DNA from: Orientallactaga sibirica
Lineage: Eukaryota > Chordata > Mammalia > Rodentia > Dipodidae
DNA: 64,000 bases
Assembly (NCBI GenBank): GCA_036365145.1
Contig: JAEOAD010000029.1
Span: 19,701,001-19,765,000, forward strand
Reading direction: 5' to 3'
Positions within the stretch are counted from its first letter, which is position 1; the number at the start of each line of letters is the position of its first letter. Positions 44,936 to 55,563 of this stretch are shown here, one piece after another. The notes under the pieces were generated by a model. The model saw only the letters and a program-made list of their open reading frames with translations, ran no database searches and had not been told where the DNA came from. The position numbers and the translations under genes are program-made.

Positions 44936-44969
44936 AAAAATAAGAAAATAAATTCTATGCATCGACATA

Positions 44970-45265
44970 TATAATGGTGCTCCTTGAAGCCATAGGTTAT
45001 TATAGAAAACTCCCAGCACCAGGCCATTGCCACTGCCCTTTGGTGCCCACCAGAACTAGATGGAAAGACCCTACACCTGAACACACCACTTATATCAGTT
45101 ACAGGATGCAGTCAGGCTTGTTCTGAGCTGGAAACTTCCTCCCTACTGATCAGTTGCCATAGAGCTAGAAGTTGCTATGGAGACTTCTGGGGTTGTGGGG
45201 AGAAAAGTCATCAACAATACTACCTAGCTATGATTGGTCCATACTTGCTTTGACCTCACAGGACC
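44970..45265 (+). mobile_element. Probable further L1 3'UTR fragment
   Basis: TTTGGTGCCCACCAGAACTAG and GGAAAGACCCTACACCTGAAC match the 3'UTR segment at 43936-43975 (TGATTACCTGCCAGAACTAA, GTAAGACCCTATGCTGAAG). Beyond about 45120 the similarity fades. It directly precedes the kinase pseudogene. Confidence 0.45.
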
Positions 45266-45269
45266 ATTT

Positions 45270-46890
45270 TGACATAGGTACAAAGTCTACTTCTTGAAGG
45301 AGTATGCTTGTCTTGTCATGGAAATGGCATTTAGAGGGACATTACTGAAATATATTCAGATAGCTGGCTACCTGGAGGAGGCAGAAGTCTGCTACATATT
45401 AAACAAATAGAATGAAGCTTATTTTACTGTCACACATTAGGGATAGCCAATGCAGACTTAAAGCCTGAAAATGTACTCAGGATCATCACCAGAATGGTCC
45501 AACTTTCCAATTTAGATTAAGTTTATGATGTAAAGGAGGACAACATGTCATCTTACAAGGTTACACCATCACATATTCTGCTCCAGAAATCTTTAAATGT
45601 ACATCTCACAATGGTGTTAAAAGTGATATCTGGAACTTAGGGGTTATCTTATATGTTATGGTAATAGGCAATAGCCCCTTTCAAGCTGTCACCATTCAAG
45701 AGCTAAAGTTGAAGAACATGGAAGGGAGATATGAAAATCCAGTTCATATTTCTGAGGTATTACAAGATATAATTAGGAAGCTCTTGGGGATTGAACCCAG
45801 CAAGTTTCCAACTTTTGAAGATATACTATCCATGGCTAAGCATTTTGCAACCACCTTTTACTCAGCTGGACCCTGAGAACCTTGACACTACCATCATAGA
45901 AACAATGGGTCAACTGGGATCCAGTGAAGCAGGTATCAATACATCTTTTTCTAACAAGAATTTTGAATCAGAAACCATGGAACACACCATGCAAAGAAGG
46001 AAAGAACTTACCATATGGCCTGCAACTCCAGGCACCACATCCCTGCCAGGCCCTATAAATCCTACTGCTGTCCTCCCACAAAAACCCAGAGCCACTCATC
46101 CTAGCTTGTATCCCTAACCTGATAAAGTACAGGTACCTACAAAAAATGCTCCAGCGTGACTGAAGGATGCCAGGATAGCCACCATGCTAACTATTCAACT
46201 CTGAGACCTAAAAAAGATACCAACTGTCAGCATGGCTCCAGTGCAAGGTGGTGCGGATGCTGTTTTTTCCTAGGCCTCTTGTAAGATCAGTGAAGGAAAG
46301 ACTAAAATCAGAATGATCTTGCAAAGACCAGCTGGAGAATCAGCGTCTCACCACAGCAGCAAATCACACAGTCACACTGAGCAGGGCCAAAAAGAAATAC
46401 TCAGGAAGTTTAGTAGTTTCTCATGGAGAATCTGTGATTGCCTCCCAAGTTAATGTATCAACAGAATTGCTCCTATGGGAGTTATGAAGGACTAGTGGAC
46501 ATCTAGTGGTCCTAGAGCTTTGAGGGACCTTGTGTCATGATGATCATCAGACAGACATGGGCTTAAGCTCTCACTGACAGAAGCCTGACTGCTATGTGCC
46601 TAGCATATCCGGCCCAGAGGCTCCCACCTAGTGAAGGAGGGTTTGGTATAAATAAGCACACCCATCTTCTGTAGATGGATGCATTCCAGAAAGCACCAGA
46701 AAAGTGATGGCTTATTCAAGTTCTCTATGCAAGAGATGATAGAATGCCTGACATGATCTGGAAACAAGAATGTCTCTCTTCACCTGAAGCAAATGTGAGA
46801 GACATTTTCCCCCCTGCTCTGATCTTCCTTGCTCTTTCTGATATATCCTAGTGTACTATGGGTAGTTACTACTAATAATAAATGCTAATA
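45270..46890 (+). pseudogene. MARK/SMOK-like protein-kinase pseudogene
   Basis: A decayed serine/threonine kinase of the AMPK-related MARK/sperm-motility-kinase type. It starts within the N-lobe: EYACLVMEMAFRG matches the hinge 'YLVMEYA.GG'. Then come YCHTLGIANADLKPENVL (catalytic loop; HRD has become NAD with Asp kept), QFRLS in place of DFGLS, TYSAPEIFKC (the APE motif), SDIWNLGVILYVMVIG (subdomain IX) and LQDIIRKLLGIEPSKFPT (subdomain XI). A UBA-like segment follows near 45925-45995 (INTSFSNKNFESETMEH), as in MARK and SMOK kinases. The glycine loop and VAIK lysine are missing. Stops (for example at about 45410 and 45534) and frameshifts break it. The longest intact piece is the frame entering from about 45549 to 45876. 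No introns are seen, and the 3' part to about 46890 looks like a UTR with AATAAA signals, so a retrocopy or a decayed intronless SMOK-type gene fits. The exact orthologue is not determined. Confidence 0.75.
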
Positions 46891-47143
46891 GTTAGTAATA
46901 TTAATAAAATTAATAAATTTTAAAAGATGTTTTAAAAAGAAGGAAATTCTATCATAGAATTTCAGAATTGTGTCTGCATAGAAATATTTTTCTAGTTTTT
47001 TCCATTCTACTGTGAGATCTCTTTTGGTTTTGTTTGGACCAGTCACATTTTACATTCTGCATGTGTCACCAACACTGAGAAACTCCTTTTGCTGACAAAT
47101 TTGACTCCTCAGTTGTACTCACAATGTACATAAAATTAAGTTG

Positions 47144-47385
47144 GGGCCTGAAGATATGGTTCAGTAATTAAAGGTGTATGCCTGCAAAGCCAGGTGGTCC
47201 TGGTTTTGATTTCCTAGTACCTATGCAAAGTCAAATGCACAAAGTGCCACATGTGTCTGGAGTTCTTATGCAATGGCAAGAAATACTGGCAAGCCTCTCT
47301 TTTCTCTCTCTCTCTTCTCTCTCTCTTTTCTCTTTTCTCTCTCTCTCTCTCTCTCTCTCTCCTCACTCTTAATTAAATGCATACT
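47144..47385 (+). mobile_element. ID-headed SINE, plus strand
   Basis: Head TGGGGCCTGAAGATATGGTTCAG and ACATGTGTCTGGAGTTC body, then a long (TC)n tract at 47297-47361. Confidence 0.85.
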
Positions 47386-47686
47386 TATATTTGTGGAGGA
47401 AAGAAAGTTGAGAGAGTGACAGTTTTATTCATTTTAGATTTGTCTCATGTAGGCATTGGTTGTCAGCTTTTATAAAGTCCTATTCCTGGCTCTCAAGAGA
47501 TGTATAAACCTAACCTGCAGTTACCTTAGAATGCAGATACTATAGGGATAATCAATAAGCAGCTTCATGACAAGGGATCAAAACTACCTTCAAGAGTTCC
47601 CTCAAATGAGAACAATCATCTCTGATTGTGAGACTGCCATGGTAGTTATCACACAGGAACTAGATATCTCTCCTCAAGCAATATGA

Positions 47687-48054
47687 TGGTGAATCTTGAT
47701 TGTCAGCTTGATATGATTTAGCATCATTATATGACTCAAATGTCTGGGTAGGTCAATAAGGGATTGTCTAGATTAGGTTAATCCAGGTGGGAAGATCAGA
47801 CCTATCTATTTACAACACATTCCATGAAGTGGGGCCCTGGAGTGGATAAAAAAGAGGAAATGAGCCAAGTATAACCATGCATTGCTCTTTGCTTCTGAAG
47901 GCAGATACAATGTGACCACTTGCCTCACATTTCTGTTGCCATGACATCTCTGCCATGATGGACTATTTCCCTTTGAAACATGAGCTGAAATAAACCCTTC
48001 ATCAAGTAGCTTCTATCAATATTTGTCATCACAATGAGAGAAGTAATGACACTT
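47687..48054 (+). mobile_element. LTR-like repeat, probably ERVL/MaLR-related
   Basis: TGGTGAATCTTGATTGTCAGC opens it. GGTTAATCCAGGTGGGAAG, CATTCCATGAAGTGGGGCCC and CCATGATGGACTATTTCCC follow, then GAAATAAACCCTTC with an AATAAA-type signal and ATCACAATGAGAGAAGTAATG at the end. Layout and length fit an LTR. Probably solitary. Confidence 0.55.
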
Positions 48055-48600
48055 CTTTGATTCACTTTGCAGAATCAGAATTCAGACATTGACTAACCGA
48101 CCATGCTTTGGACCAAGATTGTTTAATTCTATACAAATCTTACTCATTACTCCTTCTTCTATTTAAGTTAAAGATCTTGTCAGTGCACTGAAGACGGACT
48201 TTAAAATACTCACCCCCCCCCGTGTTCCCTTTTCAATGAGCCACATTAATGAAATCTCCCTTGTTTATTTTCCACAACCATTTAGTTGGTACATATGGTA
48301 CATATTGTTAAGGTCAGACTATTGGGGCCCCCAGATTTAGGAATGTGCCCCAGAATTTTTTTCTTGGAAAGCATACATATTTCGTTGAAATTAAGCAAGA
48401 AAAATGTGTACTTCGCTCTGGACCATTAATCTGAAGCTTCCTATGTGCATAAAACCATGGCCAAATCTTGTGCTGTGCTTTGCTCCTATTCATTACTCAT
48501 TTATTACAAGAAGTTCAGCCATGACTTTTATGATAGTAAAGTAAGGGATTATCACTGCCTACCCTTGCATCAAAAATCTTAGAAGTTCTAATAACCCCCA
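48055..48600. other. Unique DNA
   Basis: No supported feature. Confidence 0.5.
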
Positions 48601-48634
48601 ACTTCCTCCCTTCCTTTCTTGCTTCCGTTCCTTT

Positions 48635-48730
48635 CTTCTTCTTCTTCTTCTTCTTCTTCTTCTTCTTCTTCTTCTTCTTCTTCTTCTTCTTCTTCTTCTT
48701 CTTCTTCTTCTTCTTCTTCTTCTTCTTCTT
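48635..48730 (+). repeat. (CTT)32 triplet microsatellite
   Basis: Ninety-six bases of uninterrupted CTT (GAA on the minus strand). The polyserine open frame across it is a repeat artefact. Confidence 0.97.
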
Positions 48731-48778
48731 CCTCCTCCTCCTCCTCCTCCTCCTCCTCCTCCTCCTCCTCCTCCTCCT
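48731..48778 (+). repeat. (CCT)16 triplet microsatellite
   Basis: Forty-eight bases of uninterrupted CCT, directly abutting the CTT run. A single-base change converts one unit type to the other. Confidence 0.97.
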
Positions 48779-48793
48779 TTTCCTATTTTCCTT

Positions 48794-48866
48794 CTTTTCT
48801 TTTATTTTTTATTTTATTTTATTTATTTATTTATTTATTTTTATTTATTTATTTATTTATTTATTT
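48794..48866 (+). repeat. (TTTTA)/(TTTA)n tract
   Basis: A T/A simple repeat that is the reverse complement of an A-rich SINE tail; it joins the minus-strand B1 at 48867. Confidence 0.9.
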
Positions 48867-49014
48867 ACTTTTGGTTTTTGAGGTGGGGTCTCACTCTGTC
48901 CCAGGCTAACCTGGAATTCACTATGTAGTCTCAGGGTGGCCTCAAACTCATGGTGATCCTCCTACCTTTGCCTCTGGAGTGCTGGAATTAAAGGCATGCA
49001 CCACCATGCCCTGC
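48867..49014 (-). mobile_element. B1 SINE, minus strand
   Basis: GAGGTGGGGTCTCACTCTGTC, CCCAGGCTAACCTGGAATTC, GGAGTGCTGGAATTAAAGGC and CACCACCATGCCCTGC. Confidence 0.93.
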
Positions 49015-49062
49015 TCTCTTTCCTTCTTTTTAAATTTCTTCTTTTTTCTTATTAATTTATTT

Positions 49063-49220
49063 TTATTTTGTTTTTGTTTTTGTTTTTCGAGGTAGGGTCT
49101 CTAGCCCAGGCTGACCTGGAATTCAGTATGTAGTCTCAGGGTGGCCTTGAACTCATGATGATCTTCTTACCTCTGCCTCCCGAGTGCTGGGATTAAAGGT
49201 GTGCACTACCATGCCCGGCT
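49063..49220 (-). mobile_element. B1 SINE, minus strand
   Basis: A (TTTTTG)n tail, TCGAGGTAGGGTCT, CCCAGGCTGACCTGGAATTC, CCGAGTGCTGGGATTAAAGG and CATGCCCGGC. Close to consensus, 50 bp from another B1 in the same orientation. Confidence 0.95.
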
Positions 49221-51743
49221 CCTTCTTTATTTTTTGTTGATAATTTTGTTTCTAAAAGTTATTTGATGACATTTTATTACTGAAATTGAAAAATGGCTGA
49301 AATGTGATCCTTCACTGATCACAGTGAATTTCTCTGAAAATTATATAATTGAAAATTTTAATTATAGGACTCTATTCTATATTATGACACTTTAGTAATA
49401 TTGTTATGTTTTGATAAAAGTGTCAAACTGGTTCAAGTGGTTATAATGATCTATAAAAACAATGTTATTTACATAAAATGGGGTAGTATTATTTGAGTCT
49501 GGAGTGACAATCACTAGTAAAATAGTATTGTTTTTATTAAATAAACATATTTTATATGTTGAGAAGAAAAAATAAGGAGAAGAGTGTATAACCCGCATTT
49601 TAAATGATGGCAGAATAACAGATTCAAGGACAAAGTAGGAATAAAGAATAAAGGTAGACTTGAAAGCAAGATGATTGTTGGGATATTTTAACAAAGTAAG
49701 GAGACTGAGGGATACACAGCATCTCCACAATTTGAAATTATGAGAATGAGTTATGGATTTGAAGTTGAATTTTTGCCTGTGGGTAAGAATAGAGGAAATT
49801 TAGAGGAGGGAGGCTTCCACTAAAGGTCTCCAGGTTCTTGTCAATGCTACAGAAAGAATTCAAACACTGGGAGGAGTTTATTAGATTGAAAGAACACTCT
49901 CCAGAGAGGAGCATAGACATTCTCAGGACGAGGTCTGTTCTTCTGTGCCTGGACACCATATGGTATGGCAAATATTAATACAAGGGAGGATTATTCATGA
50001 AGTAAGAAGGAAAGTATAGGGAATTTCCAAAATAAGTCTAATCCCATTTTCTTTCTTAAATTATATTTAGGGGCATGTTATGATATCAGATACAGGATGC
50101 GATCAGCAAATTTCATACAGCTAATGAAATAGAGATGCCATTTACAATGAATGAAGGGACATTAAGGAATGCCTCAGTAGGCCATGTTGATTCCAATTAT
50201 TTCTAGCAAAACCTTGGTCTTCATAGTGAGTAGCCACGTGACATCCTCCTGTGATCCAGCTCTATTAGTGCTTAGAGCTTGCTGCTTTCATTATGAAGTC
50301 TGGCCTGCTTCTGAACCAATTCATTATGCTGTGTATTTCTACAGAAATCTGTATTTCTTTGTCACTTAGAAGCAATCTAGAATAAACTGAACAGTTAAGT
50401 TTGCCCATGTATGAAGTGCAAGGAAACTAACATAGTAAATAATGGACTTTAGTGCTCTATTGCAAGGGTAGTGAATGGACTCCGGCAGAGTGGACCAAAG
50501 AAAACGAAAGACAAACATATATTCTAGGCTAGCAAACCCTGAGGACTAGTGTCCCACATCAAGAACACTCTGTGGTGATGCTTCTGTCCCAGGTTTGCAG
50601 AGTAAGTGCCATCCAGTGTACAGGAACAATGCAGAAAGTTCTCTCTTCAAAATATGTGCCCACTAGACAGTACTTTTTGGTGGTTTTTATTGCATTGCTC
50701 CTTGTGAATAAAATGTCCCTGAGCAAAAGCAAGATAAAATCTCGAGAGTTTATTTTAGAATTTCTGAACATGGCAGATTTTTACATCTTCAGTTATAAAT
50801 TCAAAGGGATACTATTTTAAGTTATTATGAATGTTCTCACCTGAGTTACATAGTGACTGAACATATTTGTTCATGAGGAACTGATGGGAATATTGTTGAA
50901 GATTTGGATGTTTTCTCTTGTTTTTCTCTTCCCCTGGCCACTTACTACTTCTGCCAGGAATTGAAGTATCTGCACATTCTCTGGTATTATACCAAGGAGG
51001 CTTCTAAAGCATGAATAAAAATTGATTTAAACTAGATCTAATATTTAGGAAATTTTTAGATAAGGAAAAATGTTTTAATGTCACAGTAAATATAAGCAAT
51101 CAAGAAGTTAAAAGGATAATAATGCTCAAGAATGTAGCAAAAACTGTTTAAAGGATAAAGAAGTAAGAAAGTTACAACAACTAAATTATCCAATAAAAGT
51201 AAAGAGTGAAAAAAAGTAAAAATAGTAGATGATGTTTAAAATAAATGCCTACCAAGAGATGAAAATTAATAAATATGCCATAAGTAAAATATTAAGGTGT
51301 TCACTGTGCATTAGCATAAATGTATAATATATGTATAATATGAGCAGGTAGAATATATGGAAGATAAAGAACAACCATTTAAACCTTAAAAAATAAGTTC
51401 CTAAAAATTAGAAGAAAAAGAAAGTTTTCCAGGTTCTTCCAAAACCAGTAATCTCAAGAAATATTAAAAACCATAGAGAGGAGGAGGAGGAATTAGAACT
51501 TGAGCAAGATTAGGTCTTTAGAACCTTATGTGTGGAAATGACACTGCATGAAACATATGTGAAACAAATATTGGAAACCTATAATACTCAAATCTTGTCT
51601 CTGACTCCACCATTTTGGGATTTTCTCTTTGTGACTTTAATTTACTGTGGTCCATTTCAGTCATAAGACCTGTCACAGGACTGTGTTCTATATGATGGTC
51701 TTAGACTTCCCATAAGTTTTCATTCTTACTACAGGCTACTTTA
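49221..51743. other. 2.5 kb unique DNA
   Basis: No gene or named repeat. Open frames at 49404-49730 and 49738-49971 (minus) and 50559-50820 (both strands) have no recognisable domain. The segment 50020-50780 is a little less AT-rich than the rest. Confidence 0.5.
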
Positions 51744-51757
51744 AGAATAAAATAGAA

Positions 51758-51880
51758 TCCCAGCACTCTGGAGGCAGAGGTTGGAGGATTACCATGAGTT
51801 AGAGGCCACCCTGAGAATACAGAGTGAATTTTAGGTCAGCCTGGGCTAGAATGGGACCCTATCTCAAAAAAAAAAGAGAG
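51758..51880 (+). mobile_element. 5'-truncated B1 with TSD
   Basis: Starts at AATCCCAGCACTCTGGAGG and ends GGGACCCTATCTCAAAAA. AGAATAAAATAGAA occurs on both sides (51744-51757 and about 51882-51895). Confidence 0.9.
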
Positions 51881-51895
51881 AGAGAATAAAATAGA

Positions 51896-52533
51896 AAACA
51901 CTAAAATAACCTCAAACTAAAGTTTAGACAAATAATAGAGATATAATATATATTGCATATGACTAATAAAAAATAAATAAAAACTCTTAAAAATATAGAC
52001 AAAGTATATAAGAATAAATGTTATAATTTATCAGAAAAAATATTAAAAAGAAAAGTATTGTGTTAAATTATATAAGGGTAAAACTGTGCTTTGTATTTAA
52101 CAAGATGTTGCTATATTGCCCATGCTAGTTTCAATTCTTTATTCTTCACTGCCAAGTTCCAGAACTATAAGTGTGTACCACAACAAGCATGTGAAGGAAT
52201 TCATGAACAACAAGACCAAAATAGAGACAAATAGCCCTTACACACATTCAAGGTGTAGAATCTTGGAAAAGGTAACTATCAGAGGGAAGCAATTCAAAGG
52301 ATTTAATAAAGCATACTAGGCAGTTAAGAATTTTCTTAATCCATAGAAGGGAATGATTGCTTATAAGAATACTAATAAATAAATTTAAGTACTGCTTTCT
52401 AAATTTCCTTTTCCCCATTTCAGCCAAAGAAGGTGCCAGATGTTGTGTTGCTCTTCAGGAAGGAAGCCATGAAAGTCAAAAGAAGAAAGTAGTAGCACTC
52501 TCTACTGTCAGCCTTATTATTATAAAGTTGCTA
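51896..52533. other. AT-rich DNA with an old B1 trace
   Basis: 52097-52190 reads like a diverged minus-strand B1 (GTTGCTATATTGCCCATGC, GTGTGTACCACAACAAGC). The rest is unassigned. Confidence 0.4.
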
Positions 52534-52645
52534 GATGGCTGAGGAGATGGCTTAATGTGTACTTGGTGGCAAAGCCTCCTGGCCTCAGTTTGATTCCTCA
52601 GCTCACGCTCACTCTTGCTCTTTCTCCTTGCAAATAACAGATAAA
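52534..52645 (+). mobile_element. ID-headed SINE, internally deleted
   Basis: Head TGGCTGAGGAGATGGCTTAATG, GGCAAAGCCTCCTGGCC and TTTGATTCCTCAGC are present. Then it goes straight to CTCACGCTCACTCTTGCTC, with the central body missing. Confidence 0.75.
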
Positions 52646-52863
52646 AAATTTTAATATTTTATTAATTTATTTACTGGAGAAAGAGAGAGAAAGAGGCAGA
52701 TATAGAGAGAGAATAGGTGCACCACAGCCCCCAGCCACTGCAAACAAACCCCAAAACATGTGCCATCTTGTGCATCTGGCTTACATGGGTACTGGGAAAT
52801 CAAATCTGGGTCCTTAGACTTCGTACCCAAGTGCCTTAACCACCAAGCCATCTCTTCAGCTCT
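52646..52863 (-). mobile_element. ID-headed SINE, minus strand
   Basis: CACCAAGCCATCTCTTCAGC at the right end, then GGCTTACATGGGTACTGGG and a TTATTTACTGGAG tail region at the left. It lies tail to tail with the plus-strand SINE at 52534-52645, so the two form an inverted pair. Confidence 0.9.
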
Positions 52864-52895
52864 ATTATTATGATTGTTATTATTATTATTGTTAT

Positions 52896-53008
52896 TGCAA
52901 TCCTGGATCTCTCTCTAGCCCAGACTGACCTGGAATTCACTATGTGGTTTCAGACTGGCCTCGAACTCCTTAGTGCTGGGATTAAAGTCATGCACCACCA
53001 TGCCCAGA
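52896..53008 (-). mobile_element. B1 SINE, minus strand, shortened
   Basis: CTAGCCCAGACTGACCTGGAATTC and TAGTGCTGGGATTAAAGTC; about 20 bp of the middle is lost. Confidence 0.85.
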
Positions 53009-53059
53009 CAGAAATATTTTTAAGTGGCAAGAAATATGTTTTGCTAAAATAAGTTCTTC

Positions 53060-53485
53060 CTTCCTTTAAGGAAGCTCCATAGATTGACTAAGGCTACTGC
53101 ATGGTACATTTTGGATCACCTCAAGCTCCATTGGACCAGTTGTTGGTACAGGCTAAGGGGGTGAGAATTAATGTTGGTTCAAGGTTTGAAGTGATACCAT
53201 CTAGTATGATGGAGAAGGCAAGGAGGCAGGCAGCTCCATTTTTGGTGGCAGTATCTTGTGGTGTAACTTGCACACATCTCTGTGGCCACCAGGAAGCACA
53301 TCTCTCGGTTCTGAAGTGCAACTAGTTGTAAGTTTCAACTCCAAACTCATAGTGACTCAAATCTTTTCCTCCAAATGAGCTACACCTCCTAAAACTTGCA
53401 CAATCCTCCAAAACAGCACCACAAGCTGGCAACCCAGTGATAAAACAAATGGGCCTCTCGGAGACATTTCACAAACCATACCAGA
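53060..53485 (-). mobile_element. LTR-like repeat, minus strand
   Basis: The right end, GCACCACAAGCTGGCAACCC, GGGCCTCTCGGAGACATTTC and ACAAACCATACCAG, is the reverse complement of a MaLR-type 5' end ('TGGT...TTTG...GAAATGTCCCCCA'). The left half is unlike the usual MaLR body, so subfamily and left edge are uncertain. Confidence 0.45.
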
Positions 53486-53573
53486 TGGTGTCCCAAAGGT
53501 AGCATGAGTCCCTAAATAGGCCACTTTTACAGTCTGTTGACTATGCTCATGTCCTTAATCGACTCCTTATGAC

Positions 53574-53655
53574 TTCAAGGCCAGCCAGAGAGTACACAGT
53601 GAATTCCAGGTCAGCCTGGACTAGAACAAGACACTACCTCAAAAAAAAAAAAAAA
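53574..53655 (+). mobile_element. B1 3' half
   Basis: TCAAGGCCAGCCAGAGAG, CACAGTGAATTCCAGGTCAG and CACTACCTC with an A16 tail. 5'-truncated. Confidence 0.85.
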
Positions 53656-54097
53656 TTCACATTTTTCTTATTCATCTTAAGAGGGAACTCTTCCAAAGAT
53701 GAAGCCTTCCATCTTCTATTTAAGCTTAATACTTTAATGTATATATTATATCATTTTTCTTCCTAACACATCTCTCAATAATATGACCTAATTTTTCCTT
53801 TCTACATTTTCTTTTCAACCTGAGTAATAATACCTATAGTGTTAACATTTAAAATCTTAAAGAAAAAAAATGGTATCTTTCATACAGAAAAACTTTGGTA
53901 AGTGTCTTTTATATACAGATCCTCTTTTTCATAGATAAACAGAATAACTTTTTTTTCTGTACATTTCCATATCTTGCACCCTGTTTTAAAGTCATATCAG
54001 CCTACATCTTCCTGTCTTGGTCTTGTCTTTTCGAGTATGTTTTCAAGATCACCAATGAACTTCCCAGATTCTGTTTAATCTTTAGTTCTCCTATTGT
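53656..54097. other. Unique AT-rich DNA
   Basis: No supported feature. Confidence 0.5.
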
Positions 54098-55430
54098 TTT
54101 TTTATGTTTATTAATATTATTAAGAACATATTTCATATGGATACATCTTCTGTTGGTACCCTCTTTTCCCTTGTCTCTGCCCCCATTCCTTAGGAGATGA
54201 TCCTCACAAAGGTTTATGGGTTGTGGGAACAGTAGTCCAGGCATTGGTGGGGAGAGAATGCCTCTGGGCATGATGTCTCAACACAATCTTTCCACCTCCT
54301 CTTCTGCAAAATTCCCTGAGCCATGGTGGGTGAGTGTTAAGTCTACTTCACTGAAGAGTTCTTAGGAGTCTCTGGATCTCGGTTTTGGTAGGTGTTGAGT
54401 ACCCTCAGGGTCTGTCTCCTACACCCTGGCACTGATTATCGGGAACACCATGGAAGCAACACTCTTGCTCATCTCTCCAGTTCCTCTGTGAATTCAGCTG
54501 TGGCTTGGATGAAGTGTGAGGGGTATTTTATCTCCTTCAGTCTCACTACCTTCTGAAAAACAAGAACAGATTCTCCCATGGAGAGTGACATCAGCATAGT
54601 TTAAGTGGGAGGAGAATTATTAATTTAGGGATAATTTGATTGTATGTAAATAAATTTTTAGCCAAACACTAGTGAAACTTGACAATGGAGAACATAATCT
54701 TTGTCTCCATAGGATTCTGATCTGGTCCCCATTTCCAGATATGAGTTCCTTTACACAGAGTGGATCTCTTAGCCAATCAGAAAGCTATTGGTTACCCACT
54801 AAGGCTGTGTACCATGTATGCACTGGTGTGTATATCCCATCAGGGTGTTTGCTTCTGAGTAGCTTAGACCTCTGGTTGCTCCAACCATTGTTGGCCACCT
54901 GCCCCCCCCAGTGGCTCATATAGTGCTTCCCAGCACTAGACAGGCTGTCTGGGGACTAGCTTTATTCTGAATTCCAGCAGGTCTCTTCATGCTCTCTGTC
55001 AGCCACATATGGTGTCTTCAGCAATAGGGTCTTAGCTTTTACCTCAGGTAGGTAAGCAAGTGCTTTGACAGAAAGCAATCTTGATTTGAGGATCTCATAG
55101 GTCTCTCCAACCAATAGCCCAATGTGGGTAGCAACCAATCTCTTGTACTCAGAGTTACAGGCCAGGAACAGAATTTTTTTTTTTTCTTTTACGTTTAGGC
55201 TTGATCCCACTCTCTCCAGGCACCTACTTTACAGGTGCTCCCCCCTTACTCTTTTTGAGGGTTATATCTTTTAGGCTATCTACAAGGATAAAAGTTTCTA
55301 TGGTACCAGCTCATTTTGGATTTAGTTTTATATTTGTTTCCACCCTCCCTTTCCCCTCTCCCCAAACCCTTCCATGCCTATTGTCTGGGCCTTGAGTTGC
55401 CTATCAGGCAGGTCATACTGTTGCCTCAGA
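54098..55430 (-). mobile_element. 5'-truncated L1 with complete 3'UTR
   Basis: Reads leftward from just after ORF2 (55430; GGCCCAGACAATAGGCATGG-type purine block) to AATATTAATAAACATAAAAA at 54098. It provides the full 1.3-kb order of 3'UTR landmarks used to place the other copies: GGTAAAAGCTAAGACCCTATTGC, GGGTAACCAATAGCTTTCTG, GGAGAATCTGTTCTTG, GGCTCAGGGAATTTTGC. A G/A-rich block near 55330-55370 resembles the polypurine stretch typical of L1 3'UTRs. Confidence 0.8.
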
Positions 55431-55563
55431 ACAATATTTATAAAATGTAGCTAATTTTTCATTTGAAATGTGAAGCAACTAATGATAAAAGCCAGCAAGT
55501 ACAACACAATAACAGCACATTTATTTTAGAATATTTTGGGTTTACTTTAAAAATGTCTGTCTT

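Larger units (their letters stand above)
38926..44949 (+). mobile_element. Nearly end-to-end L1, internally deleted, with nested insertions
   Basis: AAATTCTAGC (38918-38927) and AAATTCTATGC (44950-44960) are a probable TSD. From left: 5'UTR (38926 to about 40190) with a YY1-like AAGATGG at 38933; ORF1 relic (to about 42115); ORF2 endonuclease relic (to about 43405); a jump that skips the rest of ORF2, including the RT, and most of the 3'UTR; then the last 400 bp of the 3'UTR and an A-rich tail ending at 43833. A second L1 3'UTR is inserted in the tail (43834-44935). Three SINEs lie inside. Many stops; inactive. Confidence 0.8.

Noticed and set aside
48619..48909. 96-codon polyserine frame
   Set aside because: Encoded by the (CTT)32/(CCT)16 microsatellite and then the tail of a minus-strand B1.
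53101..53325. Frames of 74 and 66 codons on both strands
   Set aside because: Within an LTR-like repeat; no protein family signs.
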